From Cavenderia fasciculata (taxonomy: Eukaryota > Evosea > Eumycetozoa > Acytosteliales > Cavenderiaceae): a stretch of 64,000 nucleotides of DNA. The notes below the pieces were generated by a model. That model saw only the letters and a program-made list of their open reading frames with translations. It was not told the origin of the DNA and ran no database searches. The position numbers and the translations under genes are program-made. This document shows, piece by piece, positions 22,414 to 34,437 of this stretch; position 1 is the stretch's first letter, and each line of letters starts with the position of its first letter. Location: assembly GCF_000203815.1 (NCBI RefSeq), contig NW_004457708.1, forward strand, positions 434,001 to 498,000, given 5' to 3'.

Positions 22414-25400
22414 TACAACAAGCCAATAATAATTTATTCAACTCAAAGTTAGGTAATATATCAGAATTCTTGTCAAATATAAATACTTCTACTGCGACTA
22501 CTACGACATCGACTACATCAACACAACAACAACAACAATCATCAAAACAAACTATAACTATAGATGATGACGATAATGTTATGGTGATGACGAAAACAAC
22601 CAATCATAATAATGTTTTAACCTCGAAAAGGAATGGTAATGGTCCAATTAATAATAATAATAATCAAGTTATTATTGTTGAAGATGATAATAATGGTAGT
22701 CAGGTTGATGAAGCAGCTCAAGTAAAAAACGACAATCATCATTTGCAATCACAAGAAGTAGTTGATAATTCAATTGAATTGAATAGTATGGATATTTCTA
22801 CCGGTTCAACTTCATGTAATATTCGAGACTCTGCATCGTTACCATCACCTGTACAACACTTACCAAGTGCAAATTCATCAATGAATATTGAAGATAATAG
22901 TTTTCATCAAACTCAAGATAGTCAAATTGATAACCAACAAGATGAAATTGATAAAGAAGAACAAGAAGAGGAAGAAGATGAAGATGAAGATGAAGAGGAT
23001 GAGGAAGAAGAAGAAGAAGAAGAAGAAGAAGAGATAATAGAAAACAGTCAAAGTGATCAAGATTTACCTATTACTTCTACTACAACTACTACAACAATGA
23101 CAAATATACCAAATGGATTATTTGATAGTCCACCAAGAAATGGTGGTGGAAGTTTACATAATAGTAATGGAAGCATGTCATCCTTTTTCTCACCATATAA
23201 TGGATTTTCAATGTTTGATACTGGGTATCAAGCATTACAATTAATGAACAATCAACAATCATCATCTCAATCACAACCATCACAACCATCTCTACTACCA
23301 AACAAAGAATCATCACCACCCAAAGTAATATTAGATATTGATCAATTGGTCAATTCAAATCATCGACCATCACATAGAACTAGATCTCACTTTAATTTAG
23401 AACATTTAGATTTTGATCAATTAGATGGTAAATATATTAAATATTAAATATTAAATATTAAATACTAAATATTTATGTTAATTTTATTTTTATTTATTTT
23501 TTTTAGAATATTTTGAAAATAATTTACCATTTGATATAATGGATGGTCATAATACAACTACAAGTGATATAGAAATGAGTATAGATGGTGGAAATGAAGA
23601 ATATAGAAAGTTTTTAATGGGTTTGAATGGTCAAGATTCATTGATCAATGGAACAAGTGCAAACAGTGTTTTACCAATGCTACCACCTAGTCCCCCACCT
23701 CCATTACCACTACCACACGATGATGATGAAGATGATGAAGATTATATACCAGAAGATGATGAAGAAGAAGATGATGATGATGAAGATCGTGATAAAACTT
23801 TTCTTGATCAACAACCAAGTATGATGACAGATAGATAGAATATTATCTATTACCTTTTTTTTTCTAACATTTTTTTGTTTCTATAGATGAAATTGAAGCA
23901 TTAATAGCAGATTTTATGGAAAATGAAGCAAAGGATAGTGATAATAATGAAATTATGAGAGTATTATCAACACCAAGTAAAAATCAGCAACAAACTCTTC
24001 CATTGATGCCACCATTGACACCAGGATCCTCAATTCAATCTTTTTTAATTCCACCTAGCCCCTTTTCATTCTCAAAGTTACCACTTTTCCCTCCATCTAC
24101 TCCTTTAAATTTAAATTTATTTGGTAACGGAAACTTAAACTTTAATGGTTTATCTTTTCCCGATTTGAATGCACTATTATCATCTCCACCACCACCTTTA
24201 CCACAACAATTACCATTCACTCCAACTTCTACTTCTTCTTCTACTGCGACTACCTTTACTTCAAATATGGTGACACCAAATATCTCACATATAACAACGC
24301 CAACAAAAAAACTATCACCAAATAATAATAATAATAATCAAATGGTTACAGATTTTGGACAACCATTTCAAATTGAAACTAGTGATAGTATATTTGATTC
24401 ATTTTTACCAACTTCTACGACTACAACAACAACAACTACTTCTACCACTTCTACTACCAATTCTACTCAACAACTAAACTTTGGAAGTTTAGATGATAAT
24501 AATGAAAACTTTGTAAATAATAATAATAATAACTTTAATACTAACTATGAGTCAATGTATGACAACGGCGGTTTTGATACAAATAATGACGACGACTATA
24601 ATAATAATAATAATAATAACTTTTCAAACTTTAATAATAATAATAATATTATCGATTTTAATCAACAACTTGATTTATTTTCAACAACATTTTCAAGTCC
24701 AATCAAACAACAAAATATGGTTCAATTGTTTATAGATGAAGAACAAATAACCATCGTAAAACAACAATTATCTTCACATTATCAACTCCTTCTTCAAGTA
24801 TTACTTAGGATGCGTGTTGAGGGCCAAAAATTGGAAGACAAGAATGAAAAACATCGTAAAACCAAAGAAAGAAGAGCAAACAATGCTCACAAAAGACAAA
24901 GAAAAGAACCAAAACCACCAAAAACTAGATTAGCTGGAGATGAAGTAATGAGACTTTTAGAAGAAGATGATCAACAACAAGACCAACAACAACAAGACCT
25001 ACAATCATTCCCTAGAAGAAAAGATGAAGAACCAGTATTTAATCCATATCCACCATTTATGGAATTTTGTAAAAAGTTATTGGATGATATTTACTTTCAG
25101 TACAAAAAACATATAGACAAGAATTATCTTTCTCAAATGTTGATTCAACACATTGAATCACCATCAAAGATTATTACACGATCAAATAGTCGACGAAATC
25201 AAATCTCTTCACCCTACTTTGACGATGAATGCTTAAAGTTGCATCCATACATTGACGAATTACTCCAAGAAGATAAACATCCACGCGAAGAATCAATGGC
25301 TGTCATTATGAATATCTTTGCCGACTTTTTCAATGCAGAACTCAATTTTAAATTTCGTAACCTAAACAAATTGAAATTTACACCAAGTGAAGATTTATTA

Positions 25401-26055
25401 TTAAAGTTTGGTCTTGAAACGTATGGATACGATTGGACTAGAATCAAGACAAACCTATTACCTACAAAATCAATTGGTCAAATCATTCATCGTTTTAAAA
25501 ATAGAACTACTGCCTCTTCTGTCGATAATATCTTGAAGGAATATTCAATTAGATCAAGATTGAGTCAAGAGGATATGGATTTGGTGCTAAAAGGAGTTAC
25601 AAAATATGGTCAAGATTGGGATAGAATTGCTAAAAAGTTGCCTGGCAAAACTCCCATCACCATCAAACAATTTTTTGACAAATGGACAAGAAAACAAACA
25701 AAAGAAAAAGCTATTCTTTTGGCTCAAACAAAACCAAAACCTGTTAAAAGATTAAATCGATTTAAACAATCTTTTAATAGAAATTTATTATCAATTGATG
25801 ATAATGATACGGTAAAACAAAAATCAAATAATGAAATGGATGATATGGATGATATGGATGACGAAATGGATGAAGATGAAATGGATGAAGATGATGATTC
25901 CTTTGATGATGATGATTCATTTGATATTGAAATGAATCAAGAAAATCAAAGTCAAAATCAAAATCAAAATCAAAATAATTATCAAGAAGAAGAAGAAGAT
26001 CATTATATTCATCAAGAAAATCATAATATAATTAATACTAATCCAGATATAAATG

Positions 26056-26103
<48 letters not shown>

Positions 26104-26345
26104 TTCAACATTTAGAAAATAATAATAATCTGAATAATATTCAATCACAATCACAAACGTCTATAGAAATATTAAAATGGACAAGAGAAGAAGATAAAAT
26201 AATATTAATTACAGTTAAAGAAAAGGGAATGGTTAGTGATGAAATATGGGAATGGATATCAATGAACAAGTTGACAATGAAGAATAGCTTACAAATAAAA
26301 GAAAGATATTTATTCCTCGTTGATCTCTTAAGGAGAAGATCATAG
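22227..26345 (+). CDS. GON4L-like nuclear protein with SANT/Myb-type domains
   Basis: Three exons, 22227-23427, 23507-23818 and 23887-26345 (1323 aa). The N-terminal half is low complexity: a long polyQ, acidic runs, Ser/Thr/Asn tracts and proline-rich stretches. From about residue 830 the sequence becomes ordered: a basic segment (KTKERRANNAHKRQRKEP), a helical segment with PPFMEFCKKLLDDIY, then tandem Myb/SANT-like units: FTPSEDLLLKFGLETYGYDW, the loop SIGQIIHRFKNRTT, LSQEDMDLVLKGVTKYGQDW, and near the C terminus a third (LKWTREEDKIILITVKEKG). The LLPTKSIGQI-VKN pattern resembles the SANT-like region of animal GON4L/YY1AP1 chromatin proteins. A general Myb-like transcription factor is the alternative. 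All exon joins keep frame; a long AAT tract lies at 26057-26103. Confidence 0.72.
22322..22420 (+). repeat. PolyQ-coding CAA microsatellite
   Basis: A run of mostly CAA codons with a few interruptions inside the first exon of the GON4L-like gene. It reads as a leucine/cysteine-rich shadow ORF in other frames. Confidence 0.9.
26057..26103 (+). repeat. PolyN-coding AAT microsatellite
   Basis: About fifteen AAT codons in a row in the C-terminal part of the GON4L-like protein, between an acidic segment and the last SANT-like unit. Confidence 0.9.
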
Positions 26346-27066
26346 AGTGAGATTGTTTTTACCAAAAATAATTAAGCCTCAAGAGCAATATTGCTAACTA
26401 ATCGAGAAACTTAAAAGTAGGGATTAGACACTTTAGCTCGGAAACACCATGGGTTTTAACCAGGCTTGACTCTCATTTGCCAAAAGATCAAGAGTTTAAT
26501 TTAGATATCTTTTACTAAAAGAGATAATATTTTAACCTAGTTATCTTGTTTTTCTCAATTATAGTAGGATGACGTCGATTCATATTCGAGAGATAAGTTC
26601 AACTTCTCTAAATCATGCCACCTCCGCCTTAATTTGATCGAAAGTCCTATTCTCGAGTGGTTCCCGTCTTTAAAAAATATCCACCTTTAATGTTCATTGG
26701 ATTTTTCGGCTTTAGAGGCAGAAGCGACGATGTTTTTAAAACGAAGGAATCGAGAAGAAAATTTTATTATTAATCAGTTAGTTTCAACAAAGATAAAAAA
26801 ACAAAACCTTCACACAATTCAAACAATTCACTCTCACAATCCCACATCAATCATTTAAACACTTTTTTTTATCTCTCTCTCTTCTTTTCTTCTTTATATA
26901 TATATTTATATTTATATGTTTTTAACGCTACAATCAACTCAATACACATATTATCATTATTATATTATATATATATATATATCAATTAGAATCTCTTTAG
27001 ACTATATAACATTACAACAAATACTTTAACAATACTTTTACTACTACTACTATACTTAATACAACT
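26346..27066. other. Intergenic region with an unusual complex-sequence block
   Basis: 721 bp between the GON4L-like gene and the transporter gene. Bases 26346-26760 lack the homopolymers and microsatellites usual in this genome's spacers, are richer in GC, and are full of stops in every frame. They include short inverted repeats such as the palindrome AGCAATATTGCT near 26384 and ACTCT/AGAGT around 26470-26495. From 26760 on the sequence returns to ordinary CT- and TA-rich promoter DNA. No RNA family is recognised. Confidence 0.4.
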
Positions 27067-28894
27067 ATGGTAACAGAAAATGATATTAGATATCGTGGTG
27101 ATACAACACCATTGATAAATACAGAAGAAAAGAAGGAAAGTGTTTATTCATATAAATCGTTGGTTAGAAAGTACCCGGTCAACTTGGACGAAGATACAGA
27201 GTTGGATAAATGTTTGACGATTGTCGATATTATATCTTATGGTGTTGGTAGTACAGTCGGAGCAGGTGTGTTTGTATCGATTGGTATTGCGATTTCAGGA
27301 TTCTCTGGTCCCGGTACAGCATTGTCATTCATCTTTTCGGCGATTGCCTGTTTGATCTCTGCCTTTTGTTATTCCGAATTTGCTGCACGTATTCCATTAT
27401 CTGGCTCTGCCTATACATTTGCCTATGTGGCATTGGGAGAGTATGCAGGTTGGTTTATCGGATGGAATCTTACACTCGAGTATGCCATCTCTGCCTCGGC
27501 CGTCGCTCGTGGATGGTCTGGTTACTTTTCCGAGTTCTTTAAGATCTTTAACAAGGCCACCCCAGAATGGGTGACTGGATACAATCTCAATGACTACTTT
27601 AGCATTGCTCCACTCTCGCCCGTCATCATTATCATCTGTACCGGTATTCTTGTATTTGGTGTCAAAGATTCGGCTCGTTTCAATCTCTCCATCACCATTC
27701 TCAACATTACCACCATTCTCTTTTTCATCATCTTTGGTGCCTTTTACGTTGATATCTCTAACCTCAACCCATTCCTTCCATATGGTATGAATGGTGTTTT
27801 CCAAGGTTGTTCACGTATCTTTTTCTCCTACGTTGGTTTTGATTCGGTCACCACTCTATCCGGTGAAGTTAAAAATCCAAAACGTGATCTTCCAGTTGGT
27901 ATCGTTGCCACTCTTGGTATTGCCACTGTTCTCTATGTTGGTGTTACAATTGTCTTGTCTGGTATGATTAAATATTTAGTATGTAAAAGTAAAAAAAAAA
28001 CAAAAAAACTATACTATATATTAATTATTTTTGTTTCTTTTATTTAGGATGTTAGTCATGATTCACCATTATCAGATGCATTCCTTTCATTGGCAACTAA
28101 TCACCCACATTTGAAATGGGTAGCTTTTGTTTTGGTTATTGGTACATTGACATCTTTGACTGCCTCTACTCTTTGTTCACTTTTGGGTCAACCACGTATC
28201 TATCTTCAAATGGCAAAGGATGGTTTGTTTTTCCAACAATTCGCCTCTGTCAACAAAAAGACCCAAGTCCCAGTTTTTGGAACCATCTTTACCGGTGCCT
28301 TTGCCAGTGTCTTGGCTATCCTCCTTAATCTCGATCAATTGACCAATATGATTTCTATTGGTACTCTTTTAGCCTTTACAGTTGTTTGTGCTGGAGTTGT
28401 CGTTGTTCGTTTAAGTGTAAGAAAGAAAGAAAGGAAAAGATAAAAAAAAAAGAAACAAAAAAAAGATATTCTAATTATTTATTTTTATTTATTTTTTTTA
28501 GGATGAACAAGGAAATGAAGAATATAGATTAAAATCACCAATTTTATTATTTGTATTGTTTGTATTTGCTTGCTTGTTTGGTGTTAGTAGTGCTAATAGT
28601 TGGAACTGGGGATACCAAGTTGGTTTCTCTGTACCAATGATTGCCGTTATGGTTGCACTCTCGTTGAGACGTCAATTGACCGTTCCAACCACTTTCAAGT
28701 GTCCACTCAGTCCAGTCCTACCATGTCTTGGTATCATTGTCAACACTTATTTCATTATGCATCTCGATACTGAATCATTCTATCGTGTCATTATTTGGAC
28801 AGTTGTTGGTTCTATCATCTACTTTGCCTATGGTATTCGTAATAGTAAACTTAATAATCGTATCAACGGTGGTTCTCAAAAATCTGTCAATTAA
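27067..28894 (+). CDS. Cationic amino-acid transporter (CAT/SLC7, APC superfamily)
   Basis: Three exons, 27067-27978, 28048-28416 and 28502-28894 (557 aa). A multi-pass membrane permease, likely moving basic amino acids across the plasma membrane or an endolysosomal membrane. After a 45-residue cytosolic N terminus comes the family's first helix with the unwound substrate motif GVGSTVGAGVFVSIG, then AISGFSGPGTALSF, a YSEFAARIPLSGSAYTFAY block, WNLTLEYAIS, FFSYVGFDSVTTLSGEVKNP, and ASTLCSLLGQPRIYLQMAKDGLF. About 12-14 hydrophobic helices can be counted. These motifs are specific for CAT-type SLC7 transporters. All exons are whole codons. Exon bodies use many C-ending codons, suggesting strong expression. 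Confidence 0.9.
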
Positions 28895-29186
28895 AACAGA
28901 AAAAGAGAAAGAAATTAAGGAATGAAGGGAAAAGAAATTAAGAAAGGAAGGAACGATCCCTTCTATCTATCTATATCTATATCTATATCCCTCCTCAATC
29001 ACACAACAAACAAACAAAAATAAATTGATTATTTATAATGTTTTTTAATCTCTCTAACAAACTAACTCTATAATATTAATATTATATTGATGTATTTACA
29101 AATTTGTTCTTTTTATTATTATTAATCGATCAACAGATAATAATGATTGTTTGACTATTGTTGTTGATTGCTTGTTTGTTTAGTTT

Positions 29187-29428
29187 TTAATCCTTTTTAC
29201 TTCCAACTAAATCTTTGATTTGATCAATAGTCTTGTCAAATGTCTTTGTTAGATTTGGTACATCATAGTTTTGTGCAGTGTAAATTCCTACAAGTACAAA
29301 GAATCGTAAATTAAAATCGTTGAACTTCATCATCATCAACTCTTTCAGTTGATGCATGTAATCATATCATTTCATTTACCTGAAACAGCACCAATACCAA
29401 ATACAATTGCATTCTTTAATAAAGACAT
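29187..29428 (-). CDS. STMP1/Mm47-like mitochondrial micropeptide
   Basis: Two exons, 29428-29380 and 29287-29187, give only 49 aa. The protein has one N-terminal hydrophobic helix (LKNAIVFGIGAVSGIY) followed by AQNYDVPNLTKTFDKTID and a charged end SKKD. The block G-x-Y-x-AQNYD-[IV]-PNL is the signature of animal short transmembrane mitochondrial protein 1, a 47-aa inner-membrane peptide tied to respiratory-chain function; plants have similar DUF4535-type proteins. The intron (GTAAAT...TAG) splits a Gly codon. No annotation pipeline that demands 100 codons would see it. Its 5' neighbour on the same strand region is the acyl-CoA oxidase gene, whose stop lies 257 bp upstream. Confidence 0.82.
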
Positions 29429-29684
29429 CTCTCTCTCTTTCTCTCTCTATTCTATTTTTAATAGTTATTTAAATATATATTTGAACAATGAAAATACAAA
29501 CAATACTTGTTTCATTTTATGCAAATTTTGAGCAACAAAAAAACTTTTATTTGAATTTTATTTATCACGTGACGGATAAATTATGAACATTGCCCAACCC
29601 CATCATCAATCCAATCAAACAATGGATTTAGTAGTAGGTGACGTGACTTGTAGTAGTTTCTTTTCTTTTTCTTTTTCTTTTTTT

Positions 29685-32036
29685 TTAAAGTTTTGATTTA
29701 ATGATTGGTTGTAAATATTGATTAAAACCATCAACTACTTTGGGTTGATTGAATGGTTGGGATTTAACCAAATTAAATAAGGTTTCGTAAGCTTTACCGT
29801 CGGAACGACCAATAGCACTGGCAAGAGCGAGATCACTTACTTCGAATGCTTCAACCAATGGAAGAGCATCTGGTCTAAGTTGACGAAGGAGATAGGGAAT
29901 GAGACCACGGATGGTATCAATATGTTTTGGCAATAAAAAGCCAGAACGAAGGAAATCACCGGCACTAGTTTCGAGTTGAACAAGAGCATAGAGTTGTGCA
30001 AGTTTGACAAGGACATCCTTGGATGGTGAAGTTGGTAGACGATTGATTTCGTCAAAGAAACTAGATAGGATATATACCTGGCAATAGGCATGACTAACAC
30101 GGATACAATCGGTATTGAGTTCGGTCCAGGTTTGAGCCAAATCATCTCCATTGGCAGTAGCATCTTGAAGGAGGAATGCTAAACGAGCCAATTCAGAGAA
30201 TGAACGTTGAGTATACAACTTTAACAATACTTCTGGTTTTAACAATGTTTGACCAGTTGCAAATTGACCTACGGGAAGACCAAGGAATTGTTCCAAAGTA
30301 GCATGTGATTGATCATTACTTTCATTGACCAAATATTGTACAGTCTCTCCTACTTTGGTTTGACCAGACAATAAAACATCTTTAAATACTTTTAATAGGT
30401 ATCTAGCAGTTTGTTGTGGTAGAATATTATTCTCTCCTTCGGCAGTTAGAACATGAGCATAACCAGCATATAGAGTTGGTAAACCACTAAGGTTTGAATA
30501 CCCGTGACCACCACAAGCCAATCTACAATCATCGATTGCTTTACAAGCAATGGTGGTACAGAGAGACTTTAGACCAGAAGACAGTGAATGGAGTTCAGAG
30601 AGACGTGAAACATCATGATTCTTTTTGATGGCAGTCATCATGGCGACATGGGATTGGTACAATCTCTTGCCCATAAAAGCAAAAGCATAGGTTGCAGCAA
30701 TCGATGGGAATATACGCATCTGTTGACTACCATAGTTTAATACCATATTCTCAATAATAGAATTGGTCTTGAATTGTCTTCTAACAATTGAATATCTAGT
30801 GGCAATGGTAATTGCTTTGGCCATTTGTGTAAATGAATCTTCAATTAAATGTGCTCTTACTCCTACCATTCCTGCATAAACTAATCTTGGATGTGGTGGT
30901 GCTAAGAAAGAAAATTAAAAAAAAAAAGTATATTAATATTAAGAAAAAACAATATTATATAAAGGTTCTTACCAATATAATGACCTTGTCTTGTAACTTG
31001 AAAGAATCTTGATAATAAATTTGATCTTGGTACTTTAAATTTATCAAGTCTAAGATAACCATTGTCAACCATATTAAACCCAAATTTGGGACCAATATCA
31101 CCAACTTCTACTCCTTTTAATGGAATATGATCATCCAATGAACGGATTTGGACCAATACTGGATGAACACCATAGTTTTTCAACTCGCCAGTTGCTTTTT
31201 CCTTTAACCACAATTGACCAAAAACAATGGTATGAGTTGAAATCTTACCAAGTGCTCCAATCCACCATTTTGTTGATGTTAAACTTGGTGAATTAATTTC
31301 AAATTCATCTGTTTCTTCCTAAATAAAATTAAAAATATAAAGAGAATAAATTGATAAGTATCATATGATATATATATATATATTCTTTTTCTTTCTCTTA
31401 CAATATAATGAATAGTAGTTTCAAGACTAGCAACATTTGAACCATGGCCCAATTCAGTTTGAGAATAAGAACCAATCCATTGATAGTTTAAAATCTTTGG
31501 TAACCATTCTTTTAATTGTTCATCTGATGCCAATGATTTGATACATCCAGCAAATACAACATCATGTAATAATAATGGCATTTCCTAAAAAAATAAATAA
31601 AAATTAACAAATCATATGACCAAGTTCTCTCTCTCTCTCTCTCTGACTTACATGACCAAGTTCTCTATGGAATTCCAGACCTGGTGTATTGACCAAACCC
31701 AAATTCTTTTTAATATTGATCACTCTAGAGACTACATCCAAACATCTTGAAAATTGATCTTCTCTTGATAAGAAATAATGTTGTTCTGGTTTTGAAATGA
31801 CTGGATCCTTTGAATAAGCTTCTTTTACTTTTCTCTAAATAAAATAAAAACAAAAAGAAAAGAAAGGAAAAGAAAAGAATAATTAATACTTTTATATTGA
31901 TTCTTTGAGTAGTAGGTTTTACCTTGGTATCTAATGATTCTTGATCATAGATAATATTAGTCATTGTTTCAACATGAAATGATGCTTTTGATCTCTCATT
32001 TTTGATATCTTGTAATGCTTGAGTAGTCGTTGACAT
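29685..32036 (-). CDS. Peroxisomal acyl-CoA oxidase
   Basis: Five exons, 32036-31923, 31834-31652, 31584-31402, 31318-30973 and 30901-29685 (680 aa), the usual ACOX length. Catalyses the first step of peroxisomal beta-oxidation, acyl-CoA to trans-2-enoyl-CoA, passing electrons from FAD to O2. Seen: N-terminal helical domain; SYSQTELGHGSNVASLETT (acyl-CoA dehydrogenase-type FAD/substrate loop); KWWIGALGK; GPKFGFNMVDNGYLRLDKF; RYSIVRRQF; the CRLACGGHGYSNLSGLP block; and TAEGENNILPQQTARYL, which holds the predicted catalytic Glu. The protein ends in Ser-Lys-Leu, a canonical PTS1 import signal. An in-frame four-intron structure with GTAAGA/GTAAGT donors supports the model. Confidence 0.95.
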
Positions 32037-33560
32037 GATTGATTGACGTACAAATAAATAAATAAATAAATAAATAAAGGATTATCTGGTCTAGTGTGTT
32101 GGTGGCGTTGAGTGAAATGAAGAAAGAAGAAGAACTTAAGCAACTAAAGTGTGGTTGGTGTGTGTTACTAATGACCCTGAATAAAAAAAATCACAATTTA
32201 AAAAAAACGTAGAAGGGTATGTTGTTGTCTCTGGTATTGAATATCTATCTCTTAATATTAACGCTGGGTTTAGAGCTAAAGTGCACCTTTTTAAAATAAA
32301 AGAACACTTGAGCTGATGATGTTCAACCCATTTTAGGTAAGATATTTAGAATGATGATGTTGAGGTATCACCCCATGAGTTTTTCTGACTTTTAATAAAA
32401 TTGATGCCATTTTCGCTTTGATTCGAGAAAGATCGCCCATATTTTTCGTTGCACCTATAATCTACCCAATAATCAATAATAATGATTGACTATGAATCAC
32501 TTTGATTAAAGGAAAATGAGGGTAGTACGACGATAGAGAGATGAGGTGGAGTGACCCCCAACCTATCTTCCTACCTACATACCACAAAGTAGGTTCAATC
32601 CACAGTCAAACCGAAAGAAGATAAATCTAACTCCCTACACCCTGTCACCTGTCATTGGATGAAGACACTCTAGAGTAGAGAATAACAAATAATAAGATAA
32701 ATATATATATTTCTCTCTCTTTAACTAAATAAATAAATACTTGATGCTTTCCATCTTCAACAAGACTCTCTATGAAACTCTGAACTCTATAGTTGAACAA
32801 CAAGAAGAAGAAAGACGAACCATCAAAAAAGAAAATCGTGATCGGCGAATTAGGGGTTAGGAGAATAAGTACACACAACTGCTTGTTGGCTTTTGGATGG
32901 ATGGATGGCTGGCTGCCATCTAAACTTTTGATTTGATGGATCCAAGATCAAGAAGGCGATCGCTGCCACCCATCCATCATCGTACTTTTTTTTTTATGAT
33001 TAGTTTGTTTGATTGATATTTTCAAGTAGTCAGAGAGGTCAGCTGCTTGCTTTATCTCTTATTTATCTTTCTTTCTTTCTATCTCTACCACATTAATTAA
33101 TTTGAAGATTATAATAGTAGTATAGCTTCATCATCTTCACTTTAACCACCACCTAAAAAACAATTATTTTAAAAAAAACAAATAATTTTAATTCACACCC
33201 ACCAAGGTTCTCTCTGTCTGTCTTACATCTTACATCGAGTATTTATAACAGTTCATACATATATATATATATCATCAAAATAGATAGAACTTAAAAGTAG
33301 TATTAGTAGTAACATTATTTAGTATCACCAACATTATCATCAACTCAACTCAACACATCATATTCTTATTTATTAGTTAGATCTACATTTGTTTCCTTTT
33401 TTTTTTTTTGTATATCTTATCTCTTTTTACTTTAATATATCAATCACACATATCTATATCTATATCTATATATTATTTATAATTAATTCTAAATCAGAAG
33501 AAACCTGTATTATTTAAAAACAAACTACTATTTATTAAACAAAGAAAACCTTTTGCGAAG
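32037..33560. other. Long intergenic region upstream of rasS (1.5 kb)
   Basis: Between the acyl-CoA oxidase and rasS start codons, so divergent promoters are expected. It contains TAAA repeats (near 32055), a more complex segment at 32240-32470, and CT- and TA-rich promoter-like DNA from 33000 on. The latter half, with oligo(T) and ATATCT repeats, likely includes the rasS leader. No protein gene is supported. Confidence 0.4.
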
Positions 33561-34257
33561 ATGTTCAACTTTAAATTGGTATTAGTTGGTCCAGGTGGTG
33601 TTGGCAAGTCATGTCTAACCATTCAATTCATAGCTCAGAGATTTGTAGACGAATACGATCCAACACTTGAAGATTCCTATCGTAAACAAACTACCGTCGA
33701 CGGTGAAGAATGTCTATTAGATATATACGATACTGCAGGTCAAGAAGATTTCAGTGCTGTTAGAGATCAATATATGCGTACAGGTAAAAAAAAGAAACAA
33801 AACAAAACAAAACAATATAATATAATATTATTATATATCATCATCATTATCATATGATAACTAATCAATCTACTTTTTATTAATTCTTTTAGGAGAAGGA
33901 TTCTTATGTGTTTATTCAATTACATATGCACAAAGTTTTAAAGAAATACCAAGATTACATAATCATTTACTTAAAGTTAAAGATTTGGATACGGTTCCAT
34001 TTGTTTTGGTTGGTAACAAATGTGATCTTAAAGATTTTAGAGAAGTGCCCACCGAAGACGGTGAGGAGTTGTCTAGAAAGTTGAATTGCAAGTTTTTAGA
34101 GACTAGCGCAAAGGATAGAATCAACGTTACCGAAGCTTTTCACGAATTGGTCAGGGAGGTTAAAAAGTCTCGTCTTGCCACCCAACAAACAACTTCTTCT
34201 GATGCTCAAGAAACAACTTCTCACAGTAAAAAGAAAAAGACTTGTATTTTATTATAA
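33561..34257 (+). CDS. rasS: Ras-family GTPase, RasS orthologue
   Basis: Two exons, 33561-33783 and 33893-34257 (195 aa). Small GTPase; in D. discoideum RasS works in endocytosis, feeding and motility control. All G motifs are present: P-loop GPGGVGKS, switch I with [24 protein letters not shown] and ETSAK. It ends in a lysine-rich stretch and CILL, a CAAX box predicted for geranylgeranylation. The N terminus [13 protein letters not shown] and the effector flank [16 protein letters not shown] match my memory of RasS much better than RasG, RasC or RasD. A Pro occupies the residue equivalent to Ras Ala11, as in RasS. The single intron splits the Gly codon after YMRT. Confidence 0.92.
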
Positions 34258-34437
34258 ACAAAAAGGAAAAAACAAAACAAAACAAAAATACTTACCATAA
34301 ATAATAAAAAAAAAAAAGGAATAACAAAATTGTTAAACACAAAAGAGTAAAAGAAAGAAGAAGAAGAAGAAGAAGAATATGACCAATATTTATATTTATA
34401 TAAATCCAAAAGAAGAATTTAATTAATTCTTTTTAAT

